Below are positions 34,690 to 42,389 of a DNA stretch of 64,000 nucleotides, in pieces. Under the pieces are notes generated by a model. That model saw only the letters and a list, made by a program, of their open reading frames with translations. It did no database searches and had not been told where the DNA came from. The stretch covers positions 1,550,001 to 1,614,000 of the forward strand of contig OZ220724.1 of assembly GCA_965116715.1 (NCBI GenBank), in the 5' to 3' direction. A program made the translations under genes and the position numbers. Origin of the DNA: Poriferisodalis sp965116715 (GTDB lineage Bacteria; Actinomycetota; Acidimicrobiia; Acidimicrobiales; Poriferisodalaceae). Position 1 is the stretch's first letter. Each line of letters begins with the position of its first letter.

Positions 34690-36900
34690 TCAGGCGGGAA
34701 CCCCAGATACCGGTGTCACAGCCACCGGGACGCCGTTGACTGCGGCGTTGCCCGACGGCACGTCCACGAAATCGGGCGGGACGAGCACGTTGTAGTTGAC
34801 CCCGGCGTACCGGCTTGCCACCGATTGGCGCGTTCCGGGCTTGTTGTGCCCCCAGCCATGCGGCAATGACACGACGCCGGGGTACATCTGGTCGCTGACC
34901 TCCACTGGCACCTCGACGGCGCCGCTGGACGACGAAACCCGGGCCAGTTCCCCGTCGGCTACGCCGGCATCGGTTGCATCGTCAGGGTGCATGAGCAGCG
35001 TGCAGCGGTCCTTGCCCCGCACCAGTACCTCCACGTTGTGCATCCAGGAGTTGTTGGAGCGCACGTGGCGTCGGCTGATGAGCACCAGCGAGGAGTCCGA
35101 GCGGGCGAGGCGCTCGGTGAGGCGCTCGACGTCGGAGGTGATGCGCTCGGGGGCCAGGTCGATCTTTCCGTCGGGACTCACCACGATGTCGTCGACCTGC
35201 GGGACCATCGGGCCCATGTCCAACCCGTCCGGCAGCTCCTTGAGCTTGTCGAGGTTCAGGCCGTCGGGGTCTTCGCCGTAGCGGTCGCCCCACGGACCGG
35301 TCCGGATGGCCAGGTCGTTCAGCCGTTCGGGGCCGGGCTCGGGCGACGCATCCAGCGCCACCGCCGGATCCACGCCGGCCAGCTCAGCGAGCGCAGAGAA
35401 GTACAGGTCGTCGAACTCGGCGACGTTCACCTCGCCCAGGCCGGCGCACATGGCTCCGAGCCGGGTGAGGATCTCCCACTCATCGGGCCGACCCTGCTCG
35501 GGCTCGAACAGGGGAGGCGCATACTTCGCTGCCGAGCGCTTGGCCCAGCCCCACAGCATCTCGGAGTAGAAGTGCTGCTCCAGCGCTGCCAGCCCCGGCA
35601 GGACGACATGGGCGTGGCGGGAGGTCTCGTTCAGCGCATTGTCCACGGAGATCATCGCCTCCAGCAGCGGCAAGGCGTTGTCGAGGCGCTCGGAGTTGGG
35701 GGCGGACAGCACGGGATTGCCGCCAACCACGATCAGTGCCTTGAGCTGACCGGGACCGGGCGTGTCGATCTCCTCGGCGAGGCACCCCATCGGGAACTGC
35801 CCCAGCACCTCGGGAATGTCGCGGACCCGGCTCCGCCAGCGGTCAAAGCCGCCCTCGAAGCCCCAGTCCTGCTGCAGCATCGACCACGCCACCGGCTTCG
35901 CCCACATCATCCCGCCGACTGCGTCCAGATTGCCGGTGAGGGCGCAGATCACGTCAGGCAGCCACGACGCCAGCGTGCCGAACTCCTGGTTGCAGGTGCC
36001 GATGCGGGCGTACCATGCGGCCCGATCGGCTGCTGCGAACTCGCGGGCCAGGGTGCGGATCGCCTCGGCGTCGGTGCCGCACGCTTCGGCCACTCGCTCC
36101 GGCGGGAACTCAGCAGCAATGGCCCGGACCTCGTCGATGCCTTTGAGCCGATTGGCCAGGTGCCCGAGCCGCACGAGATCTTCGTCGAACAACACGTTCA
36201 CCACCGCGAGCTGCAGCAGCGCGTCGGTGCCGGGCCGTACCGGCAGCCACTGGTCTGCATGGGCGCAGGTCTCGCTGCGGCGAGGGTCGATCACCACCAC
36301 CTTGCCTCGCTCGCGCACACGGTCGAGGCTGCCCGGGACGTCGGGGCATCCCATGAAGCTGCCCTGGCTGGCGCCCGGGTTGGCGCCCTGCACCACCATG
36401 AAGTCGGTGCGGTCGATGTCGGGCACCGGGATGCGCCACGAGTGCCCGTACATCAGCTGGCAGGCGACGTTCTTGGACCAGGTGTCGACGGTGCCCGACG
36501 AATAGACGGTAGGTATCCCGGCCAACTGCAGGAACATGCCGGCATAGCGGCTGATCGAGTAGTTGAAGCCGGTGGCATTGCCGAGGTAGGCGGTGATCGC
36601 CTCGACGCCGTACTGGTCGCGGACGCCGCCGAGCAGCTCGGCACAGCGCTCGAAGGCGGCATCCCAGCTGGCCTCGACAAAGTCGCCGGACGCATCGCGG
36701 ACCAGCGGCCTGCGCACTCGATCAGGATCGGCGTACATGTGCCCGAGCACCGTGCCCTTGGGGCAGATGTAGCCCTTCGACCACACATCGTTGCGATTCG
36801 GCCTGATCAGCTTCACCTCGCCGTCGGCGTGATGCACCTCCAACCCGCACATCGCCTCGCACAGCGAGCAGCTGCGAATATGAATCTGGCGATCAGTCAT
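34690..36900 (-). CDS. Molybdopterin-dependent oxidoreductase (DMSO-reductase family)
   Basis: A 736-residue Mo/W-bis-MGD enzyme. The N-terminal 4Fe-4S site reads CSLCEAMCGLEV with the fourth Cys in GYICPKG. Cofactor-binding segments follow (YLGNATGFNYSISRYAGM, VVQGANPGASQGSFMGCP, IVVGGNPVLSAPNSERL). The C-terminal molydop_binding domain contains SWMHNVEVLVRGKDRC and LPHGWGHNKPG. There is no Tat signal, so it is cytoplasmic. The substrate is unknown; relatives include formate dehydrogenase- and acetylene hydratase-like enzymes. ATG 36900 has AAGAAGGA 7 bases upstream; the long upstream frame to 37941 is read-through. It is divergent from the DUF429 gene. Confidence 0.92.
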   Translation of the reverse strand: MTDRQIHIRSCSLCEAMCGLEVHHADGEVKLIRPNRNDVWSKGYICPKGTVLGHMYADPDRVRRPLVRDASGDFVEASWDAAFERCAELLGGVRDQYGVEAITAYLGNATGFNYSISRYAGMFLQLAGIPTVYSSGTVDTWSKNVACQLMYGHSWRIPVPDIDRTDFMVVQGANPGASQGSFMGCPDVPGSLDRVRERGKVVVIDPRRSETCAHADQWLPVRPGTDALLQLAVVNVLFDEDLVRLGHLANRLKGIDEVRAIAAEFPPERVAEACGTDAEAIRTLAREFAAADRAAWYARIGTCNQEFGTLASWLPDVICALTGNLDAVGGMMWAKPVAWSMLQQDWGFEGGFDRWRSRVRDIPEVLGQFPMGCLAEEIDTPGPGQLKALIVVGGNPVLSAPNSERLDNALPLLEAMISVDNALNETSRHAHVVLPGLAALEQHFYSEMLWGWAKRSAAKYAPPLFEPEQGRPDEWEILTRLGAMCAGLGEVNVAEFDDLYFSALAELAGVDPAVALDASPEPGPERLNDLAIRTGPWGDRYGEDPDGLNLDKLKELPDGLDMGPMVPQVDDIVVSPDGKIDLAPERITSDVERLTERLARSDSSLVLISRRHVRSNNSWMHNVEVLVRGKDRCTLLMHPDDATDAGVADGELARVSSSSGAVEVPVEVSDQMYPGVVSLPHGWGHNKPGTRQSVASRYAGVNYNVLVPPDFVDVPSGNAAVNGVPVAVTPVSGVPA

Positions 36901-37005
36901 GCGAGTCCTTCTTGCAACGTGCGGCGGAGTGCTAGAGATTACGGCGCTCGCCAGCACGGCAGCCCGCTTTGGCCACCAGCCGCCTGCAAAGCCGCCGACG
37001 AAGCC

Positions 37006-37836
37006 ATGACCGGAAAACGAACCTCGATGATCCCCAATCGCGGTGGAGCGGACGCGAAGCGTGTTGCAGGCGTCGACGGCGCTGTCGGCGGGTGGGTGAT
37101 GGCGGTGACCGGAGCGCGGGAAGGCACACCGGTGGAGTTCTCGCTGTTCGAGTCGTTCGCTGAGCTTTGGACAGAGGCCCGCGGGCTCGGTCTGGTTGCG
37201 GTGGGCATCGACATGCCGATCGGCTTGCCTTCCAGCGCGAAACGCCAAGCCGACATCGACGCACGCGAGCTGCTCGGCCCTCGCCGCTCCTCTCTGTTCT
37301 GGTCGCCGCCCGTTGCTGCATTGGACGCTGCCGACTACGACCAGGCCAATCGGGCCTCTCGCAACCATCTCGGCATGGGACTCGCCAAGCAGGCCTACAA
37401 CCTCTTGCCGAAGATCCGGGAGGTTCGTTCCGCGCTGCAGCCACCCGACTTTGGCTCCGACGCGACACCGCGGGCGGCCGAGGTGCACCCCGAACTCAGC
37501 TTCGCCGTCATGGCTGGGTCGCTGGCTCGACCCGACGCCGATCATCGAGGCGGGGCGTCGATGCCGTTCGCGGCGCCTCTCCAGCACCCGAAGCGACTTC
37601 AAGCCGGCATCGCAGAACGGCTCGCATTGCTGGCAGCGTGCTTCGACGGAATCCACACATCGGCGCTGGCGCCGCTCGTGGGTCCGCCGCATGCTGCGCT
37701 CGACGATGTTCTCGACGCCGCGGCAGCCGCGTGGACCGCCCGCCGCATCGCCGCCGCTCGAGCGGCACACCTTGGAGCCAACAACGGCAACATTGCCGTC
37801 GACAGTGCCGGCTACCCGCTCACCATCGTTGTCTAG
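37006..37836 (+). CDS. DUF429 family protein (predicted RNase H-like fold)
   Basis: A 276-residue protein. RVAGVDGAVGGWVMAV near the start and VAVGIDMPIGLP carry the two Asp residues typical of DUF429, which is predicted to adopt an RNase H-like nuclease fold. Later, NLLPKIREV and EVHPELSFAVM are also family features. The biological role is unknown. ATG 37006 or 37027 may be the start; neither has a strong ribosome-binding site. The stop codon TAG is the one inside TGTCTAG, the left end of the IS481 element at 37830. The insertion sits exactly at the 3' end, and the last residues may be element-encoded. Confidence 0.8.
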   Translation: MTGKRTSMIPNRGGADAKRVAGVDGAVGGWVMAVTGAREGTPVEFSLFESFAELWTEARGLGLVAVGIDMPIGLPSSAKRQADIDARELLGPRRSSLFWSPPVAALDAADYDQANRASRNHLGMGLAKQAYNLLPKIREVRSALQPPDFGSDATPRAAEVHPELSFAVMAGSLARPDADHRGGASMPFAAPLQHPKRLQAGIAERLALLAACFDGIHTSALAPLVGPPHAALDDVLDAAAAAWTARRIAAARAAHLGANNGNIAVDSAGYPLTIVV

Positions 37837-37940
37837 CTGTAATGCCCATGGACGTTGTTGACAGTTCTGGTCCTGGGATGAGTTGAGCCTCCGTGGCAGT
37901 GTGGGGTCTGTTGGGATCCCAAGCTGCGAACGGAGGCTCA

Positions 37941-38927
37941 ATGATCAACGGTAGTTCAGGGACGGTCCGGCGGGGTGCGCCGCGGCCGAGGTTGTCGCCG
38001 CATTCGCGGCTGGTGATGGTCGAGCGTGTGGCTGCGGGTCAGTCCAAGACGGCGGTGGCGGCTCAGATGGGCTGCTCTCGCCAGACGGTGGACAAGTGGG
38101 TCAAGCGTTTCGAGGCCGAGGGAGCGGCGGGTCTGGGGGACCGCTCGAGCCGGCCAGCGGGGTCGCCTTCGCGTACGCCTGAGGAGGTCGAGCAGAGGAT
38201 CTGTCGGCTGCGGCGCTCCAAGCGGCTGGGCCCCAAGCGGCTGGCAGCCAGAGTCGGGGTGCCGGCTTCGACGGTGCATCGGGTGCTGGTGCGCCATGGG
38301 CTGAACCGCCTGGCGTGGATCGATCGGCCCACCGGGTTGCGGGTGCGCCGCTATGAGAAGGCTCATGCGGGCGAGCTGGTCCACGTCGACGTGAAGAAGG
38401 TCGCCAAGGTGCCCCCCGGCGGCGGGTGGCGGATCCACGGCCGCGGCTCGCCCAAGGCCCGCCGCTCCAAGCGCAAACGGCGCGGGTACACCTATCTGCA
38501 CGTCGCGGTGGACGACCACAGCCGCGTCGCGTACGTGGAGGCGCTCGACGACGAGAAAGCCGTCACCGCGGCGGCGTTCTGGCGGCGAGCACGCGACTGG
38601 TTCAACAAACACAACGTCGGCATCGACGCCGTGATGACCGACAACGGCCGCAACTTCACCTCCGCCGACTTCGCCGACGCGCTCGCCGAGAACCGCACCA
38701 AGCACAAGCTCACCCGTCCCTATCGGCCTCAGACGAACGGCAAGGTCGAGCGGTTCAACCGCACCATGGCCGACGAATTCCTCTACAGCTACAAATTCCG
38801 ATCAGAACCCGACCGGCGCCGACGGCTCCAGAACTGGGTCCACACCTACAATCTCCACCGACACCACACCGCCATCGCAGGCACACCCGCCAGCCGCGTC
38901 AACAACCTCTGTGGGTATTACATCTAG
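37941..38927 (+). CDS. IS481-family transposase
   Basis: A 328-residue transposase. An N-terminal helix-turn-helix (VAAQMGCSRQTVDKWVKRFE, then KRLAARVGVPASTVHRVL) precedes an rve integrase core with Asp in LVHVDVKKVAK, Asp in VMTDNGRNFTSAD and Glu in NGKVERFNRTMADE. It makes the double-strand cuts that mobilise IS481 elements. ATG 37941 is preferred over the upstream GTG at 37893. The TAG stop is provided by the CTAG where the second IS5-like copy inserted, so the protein is intact although the element's right end has been moved away. Confidence 0.93.
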   Translation: MINGSSGTVRRGAPRPRLSPHSRLVMVERVAAGQSKTAVAAQMGCSRQTVDKWVKRFEAEGAAGLGDRSSRPAGSPSRTPEEVEQRICRLRRSKRLGPKRLAARVGVPASTVHRVLVRHGLNRLAWIDRPTGLRVRRYEKAHAGELVHVDVKKVAKVPPGGGWRIHGRGSPKARRSKRKRRGYTYLHVAVDDHSRVAYVEALDDEKAVTAAAFWRRARDWFNKHNVGIDAVMTDNGRNFTSADFADALAENRTKHKLTRPYRPQTNGKVERFNRTMADEFLYSYKFRSEPDRRRRLQNWVHTYNLHRHHTAIAGTPASRVNNLCGYYI

Positions 38928-40210
38928 CAGGGTGCTGAAATAGTCGGTGTTTGGTGCTCGCGTTGGTTGGGTGGGCGCGGGACACTGTGGGGATGCGTGG
39001 AACTGTTGATGCCCAGATGGCGATGCTGTCGACGTTGTCGACTGAGGATCTGATCAGCGCGGATCATCCGATACGGCGGATCAGGGCGTTGGTGGAGGGG
39101 GTGCTTGAAGAGCTCGACGGTGAGCTGGGGGCGATGTATGCGGATCGGGGCCGGCCCAGCGTGCCGCCTGAGGTGTTGTTGAAGGCGTCGGTGTTGATGG
39201 CGTTGTACTCGGTGCGCTCGGAGCGGGCGTTCTGCGAGCGTTTGAGCTACGACATGTTGTTCAAGTGGTTCTTGGGGTTGCGCATCGACGAGCGCTCTTT
39301 TGACGCGTCGACGTTCTCGAAGAACCGCGAGCGGCTGTTGGATCATGAGATAGCGGATCGGTTCTTCGCTGCTGTGGTTCGGCGGGCTCAGCTGCGCCGG
39401 TATTGCTCGAGCGATCATTTCAGCGTGGACGGCACCTTGCTGGAGGCGTGGGCGTCGCACAAGAGCTTCAAGCCCAAAGCCGCGCCCGGCGGCGGCGAGC
39501 CGGGCAAGGGCCGCAACGCCGAGGAGGACTTCCGGGGCGCCCGCCGCCGCAACGACACCCACCAGTCCACGACCGATCCCGAGGCTCGCCTGTATCGCAA
39601 GTCGAAAGGGGCCCCGGCGATGCTCGCTTTCATGGGGCACCTGATGGTCGAGAACCGCAACGGCCTCATCGTCGACGCCGAGCTCACCCAAGCAGACGGC
39701 TACGCCGAGCGCGACACCGCCGCCGCGATGCTGCGACGAGCCCCCCGACGGCGGCGGCGGCGCACCGTCGGCGGCGACAAGAACTACGACACCAAGGGAT
39801 TCGTGGCCGACGCCCGCAAGGCCGGGTTCACGCCCCACGTCGCCCAGAACACCACCAGGCGGCGCTCCGCCATCGACCGGCGCACCACCCGCCACGACGG
39901 CTACACGATCTCTCAACGGGTCCGAAAACGCGTCGAGGAGCCCTTCGGATGGATCAAGACCATCGCCGGAGGACACAAGCTGCGACACAAAGGACAAGCC
40001 CGCAACCGGGCCTGGTTCCTCATCGGCGCCGCCACCTACAACCTCGTCCGCATAGCCACACTCGACACCGACACCACCTGAGCAGACACCCCGACCGGCC
40101 CGACAGGGCCAACGTCGCCCCGCACCGCCAGCCAACACCACCACCCCAACCCTCACACAAACCCGAACCAGCACCCAAACCCGCCCAAACCACCGAATTT
40201 CAACAGCCTG
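38928..40210 (+). mobile_element. IS5-like insertion sequence, copy 2 (inside IS481)
   Basis: 1283 bp between CTAG 38924-38927 and CTAG 40211-40214. It is in the same orientation as the copy at 11173-12455, with the same length and predicted products, exactly 27,755 bases further on. It lies within the right terminal repeat of the IS481 element, making a nested insertion. Two identical directly repeated copies can recombine and delete the DNA between them. Confidence 0.92.
38993..40081 (+). CDS. IS5-like transposase (copy 2)
   Basis: A 362-residue product identical to that of the first copy (start 11238): same DUF772-type N-terminus, the same Gly/Pro/Arg-rich linker and the same DDE residues (HFSVDGTLLEAW, GGDKNYDTKGF, RVEEPFGWIKT). 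Identity in this and the overlapping frames shows that the two elements have not had time to diverge. Either could supply transposase to both. Confidence 0.92.
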   Translation: MRGTVDAQMAMLSTLSTEDLISADHPIRRIRALVEGVLEELDGELGAMYADRGRPSVPPEVLLKASVLMALYSVRSERAFCERLSYDMLFKWFLGLRIDERSFDASTFSKNRERLLDHEIADRFFAAVVRRAQLRRYCSSDHFSVDGTLLEAWASHKSFKPKAAPGGGEPGKGRNAEEDFRGARRRNDTHQSTTDPEARLYRKSKGAPAMLAFMGHLMVENRNGLIVDAELTQADGYAERDTAAAMLRRAPRRRRRRTVGGDKNYDTKGFVADARKAGFTPHVAQNTTRRRSAIDRRTTRHDGYTISQRVRKRVEEPFGWIKTIAGGHKLRHKGQARNRAWFLIGAATYNLVRIATLDTDTT

Positions 40211-40260
40211 CTAGACAACAGATGAAGCTCAGCGCGGCTCTGCGCCAACGGCGAGTGCAA

Positions 40261-40590
40261 TCAGTTGCCTGCGAAACCGTTTGCGGGCCAAATCCGTAAG
40301 GCCGCAGCAGGTCCGTCCCAATCAAACCGGAACTGGCGGAGAATGTCGAGGCCTATCACCATGTCTTCGCGCAAGTCCGCCACGCGCGCGACGACGGCCG
40401 TCGTCGGCTGAGTTCTTGTGCCCGTGATGTCAACGAGGCGAAGTTCCACGGCGTAACAGAGCACCCTCGTGGAACTGAGCGCCGTGTGCAGTTCAACCGC
40501 GTGAAGAAACTCAAGCGAGAGCGCATCGGCAATTGCATCGCTGATGAGCGACCTGGTCGTGCCGGTGTCAACGAGACCCCGTCCACGCAC
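40261..40590 (-). CDS. Retropepsin-like aspartic protease, cassette copy 1 (start degraded)
   Basis: From the first canonical start (GTG 40590) 109 residues are read. They include the retropepsin active-site motif GLVDTGTTRSLIS and the second-half signature EDMVIGLDILRQF, and align throughout with the 152-residue protein at 53364-53822. The homology continues upstream in the same frame to 40734 (PIDAQVDASGARVGFEL). At the place where copy 2 starts with GTG, this copy has GTA (40732-40734). The full-length protein may therefore no longer be made efficiently. Retropepsin-like single-domain proteases act as homodimers. It follows the 104-residue partner gene on the same strand. Confidence 0.7.
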   Translation of the reverse strand: MRGRGLVDTGTTRSLISDAIADALSLEFLHAVELHTALSSTRVLCYAVELRLVDITGTRTQPTTAVVARVADLREDMVIGLDILRQFRFDWDGPAAALRIWPANGFAGN

Positions 40591-40726
40591 GCGCTGCGGC
40601 AGCGTTCGTCCCTCAAGAAGTTGCGTCTGATGTCCCGAAGGCGTGGCTGCAAGCTCGAATCCAACGCGCGCTCCGCTCGCGTCGACCTGCGCGTCGATGG
40701 GAGCGCCAGGCGCGATCGGCCCGATG

Positions 40727-41041
40727 TCAGATACCTGCCGTCCGAATAAAGATCGGTTCGTCGACCAGCACGATGCGCTTCACACAAAACCGTCGGCGCT
40801 CGGGATCGCTCTTGCCCGCGTTGATGGCGTCCCACTGATCGTCGAAGACATGCAGTTCGGGCACGAGACGTGAACCGCGATTGAACAAGAGCGCATATCG
40901 GTTCTCGTGTTCGGCGACGAGCTTGCGCCGGAGCGTGTCGAACCGGCCTTCGAGCCGTATCAGAATCGGATCGAGCAATGGGTCTGGCGACATCCCGCCG
41001 AGGCGAAGCTGAATGAACCCATCTGCCGGTTTGGAACTCAC
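40727..41041 (-). CDS. Partner protein of the retropepsin cassette, copy 1
   Basis: A 104-residue protein of no recognised family. It is clearly homologous to the gene at 53809-54126: ILIRLEGRFDTLRRKLVAEH here versus LILTRLEARFEKLRLGLLAE there, then ALLFNRGSRLVPELHVFDDQ and DPERRRFCVKRIVLVDEPI. The shared pattern suggests an amphipathic helix followed by beta strands. The stop of this gene overlaps the former start position of the protease by the same one-base frame offset as in copy 2, so the two genes were translationally coupled. Function unknown; an inhibitor, substrate or targeting subunit of the protease are options. Confidence 0.75.
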   Translation of the reverse strand: MSSKPADGFIQLRLGGMSPDPLLDPILIRLEGRFDTLRRKLVAEHENRYALLFNRGSRLVPELHVFDDQWDAINAGKSDPERRRFCVKRIVLVDEPIFIRTAGI

Positions 41042-41170
41042 GGTTCCATCTTCGCATAGCGACCCGGATGGCCAGTCGTAGTTTTGTGTTCGCAGACAAC
41101 GGAACTACCGGCGACGGTCGCTAGTGGCAGCGCTGATCGGGATTGGGCGCCTGGGGCTACTATCGAGGTG

Positions 41171-41452
41171 GTGACATCGACTGATCGGGTGCACGCGCAG
41201 GCAGGCGCCGGCGACGAGCCGCAGCCCGTGCTGACAGATGTCTGGCAGGGAGACGACGGTCCCGGATTCGACGCTGAGCAGAGCAACGTCAAGATCTGCC
41301 GCAACGCCCGCCATTTCACCTTCGATGGGTTCGCTGACGGCGACGAGGACGTCGCCATGTCGTGGCGGAAGCTGCTCGAGCGCGAAGGCAAGGCGTCTCC
41401 TGGCGGCACCTCGCTGCGCGACCTGGTCCTCGGTCCCACATCGGGCGACTGA
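41171..41452 (+). CDS. Small hypothetical protein upstream of coxD
   Basis: A 93-residue acidic protein (GTG 41171; GTG 41168 is also possible) with no recognised family. Features are a conserved-looking NVKICRNARHFTFDGFADGD and a C-terminal MSWRKLLEREGKASPGGTSL. It lies 26 bases upstream of the coxD-like ATPase gene in the same direction, so it probably belongs to the coxD-coxE transcription unit. The upstream strand-switch region (41042-41170) should hold promoters for both directions. Confidence 0.5.
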   Translation: MTSTDRVHAQAGAGDEPQPVLTDVWQGDDGPGFDAEQSNVKICRNARHFTFDGFADGDEDVAMSWRKLLEREGKASPGGTSLRDLVLGPTSGD

Positions 41453-41478
41453 AGCCGGTCGCGTCCCGGGCTCGAACG

Positions 41479-42372
41479 GTGAGCGACCAGCCCCGCAACG
41501 AGACGCCGGCGAGCGTTGCCGACCTCCAGGCGCAGCTCCGCTCGGCCGGCTACCTGGCCAGCCGGGGTTTGGCCACCGCAACACTCATCGGGATGCGGCT
41601 GGGCCGGCCGATCCTGCTCGAAGGCGAGGTCGGCGTCGGCAAGACCGAGATGGCCAAGTGCCTTGCGGAGATCGGCGGGCGGGAGCTCATCCGCCTCCAG
41701 TGCTACGAGGGCATCGACACCCACCAGGCGCTCTACGAGTGGGACTACGCGCGGCAGATGCTGCACGTCAGAGCGCTGTCGGAGAGCGAGCTGACCGACG
41801 TTGAGGCTGTCAGCGGGCTGTACGGCCCTAATTTCCTCATCGAGCGGCCGCTGCTGTCGGCGATCAAAGCCGGCCGCAGTGCGGTGCTGCTCATCGACGA
41901 GATAGACCGCGCCGACGACGAATTCGAGGCATTCCTGCTGGAACTGCTGTCGGACTTCCAGATCACGATTCCCGAGATCGGCACCATCACCGCGGCCAGC
42001 CGACCGATGGTGGTGCTGACCTCGAATCGCACCCGTGAACTGCACGACGCCCTCAAGCGGCGGTGCCTCTACCACTGGATCAGCTACCCCAGCCTCGACG
42101 AGGAGATCGAGATCGTGCGCCTGCGTGCGCCAGATGCCGTCGAGACGCTCGCTCACAAGGTGGTCGCTGCAGTCCAGCGCCTGCGCGACATGGACCTCGT
42201 CAAGCCACCGGGTGTCGCCGAAACGCTGGACTGGGTCGACGCGCTGGGCGTGCTGGGCACCGACGATCTCGATGCCGCAGCGGCAGCAGACACCATCGGT
42301 GCCGTCATCAAGGACCGAGACGACCTCGAACTCGTCGAAGCCGAACTCGACCGTGTTGTCGCCGATGCCTGA
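41479..42372 (+). CDS. coxD: CoxD-like MoxR-family AAA+ ATPase (CO dehydrogenase maturation)
   Basis: A 297-residue MoxR-type AAA+ protein. Walker A is EGEVGVGKTEMAKCLAE, Walker B VLLIDEIDRADDEFEAFLLE, and sensor 1 MVVLTSNRTRELHDALKRRC with the arginine finger region after it. In aerobic CO dehydrogenase clusters CoxD is the chaperone that, with CoxE, builds the Cu-S-Mo active site. The VWA-domain gene follows immediately, the usual MoxR-VWA pairing. GTG 41479 is chosen for family length; the frame is open earlier. It is convergent with the structural cox genes. Confidence 0.88.
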   Translation: MSDQPRNETPASVADLQAQLRSAGYLASRGLATATLIGMRLGRPILLEGEVGVGKTEMAKCLAEIGGRELIRLQCYEGIDTHQALYEWDYARQMLHVRALSESELTDVEAVSGLYGPNFLIERPLLSAIKAGRSAVLLIDEIDRADDEFEAFLLELLSDFQITIPEIGTITAASRPMVVLTSNRTRELHDALKRRCLYHWISYPSLDEEIEIVRLRAPDAVETLAHKVVAAVQRLRDMDLVKPPGVAETLDWVDALGVLGTDDLDAAAAADTIGAVIKDRDDLELVEAELDRVVADA

Positions 42373-42389
42373 CATCGGTGTCGTCGCCG

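Larger units (their letters stand above)
37830..40217 (+). mobile_element. IS481-family insertion sequence, split by an IS5-like insertion
   Basis: The left terminal repeat begins at 37830 (TGTCTAGCTGTAAT). Its partner is found only after removing the IS5-like copy: reading inward from 40217 gives TGTCTAGATGTAATACCCAC. About 28 of 33 positions match, ending in GTTGTTGAC on both sides. The IS5-like element sits in a CTAG inside this right repeat. Element length without the insert is about 1.1 kb, normal for IS481. No obvious target duplication flanks it. The transposase gene remains complete. Confidence 0.85.

Noticed and set aside
34987..36900. Long plus-strand open frame running for 949 codons into the DUF429 gene
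   Set aside because: Most of it is antisense to the molybdopterin oxidoreductase, whose motifs and ribosome-binding site are convincing. Only the part after about 37006 resembles a protein family.
37820..40225. Target-site duplication of the IS481 element
   Set aside because: The bases outside the two terminal repeats (ending ATCGT on the left, starting ACAGA on the right) do not match; none can be claimed.
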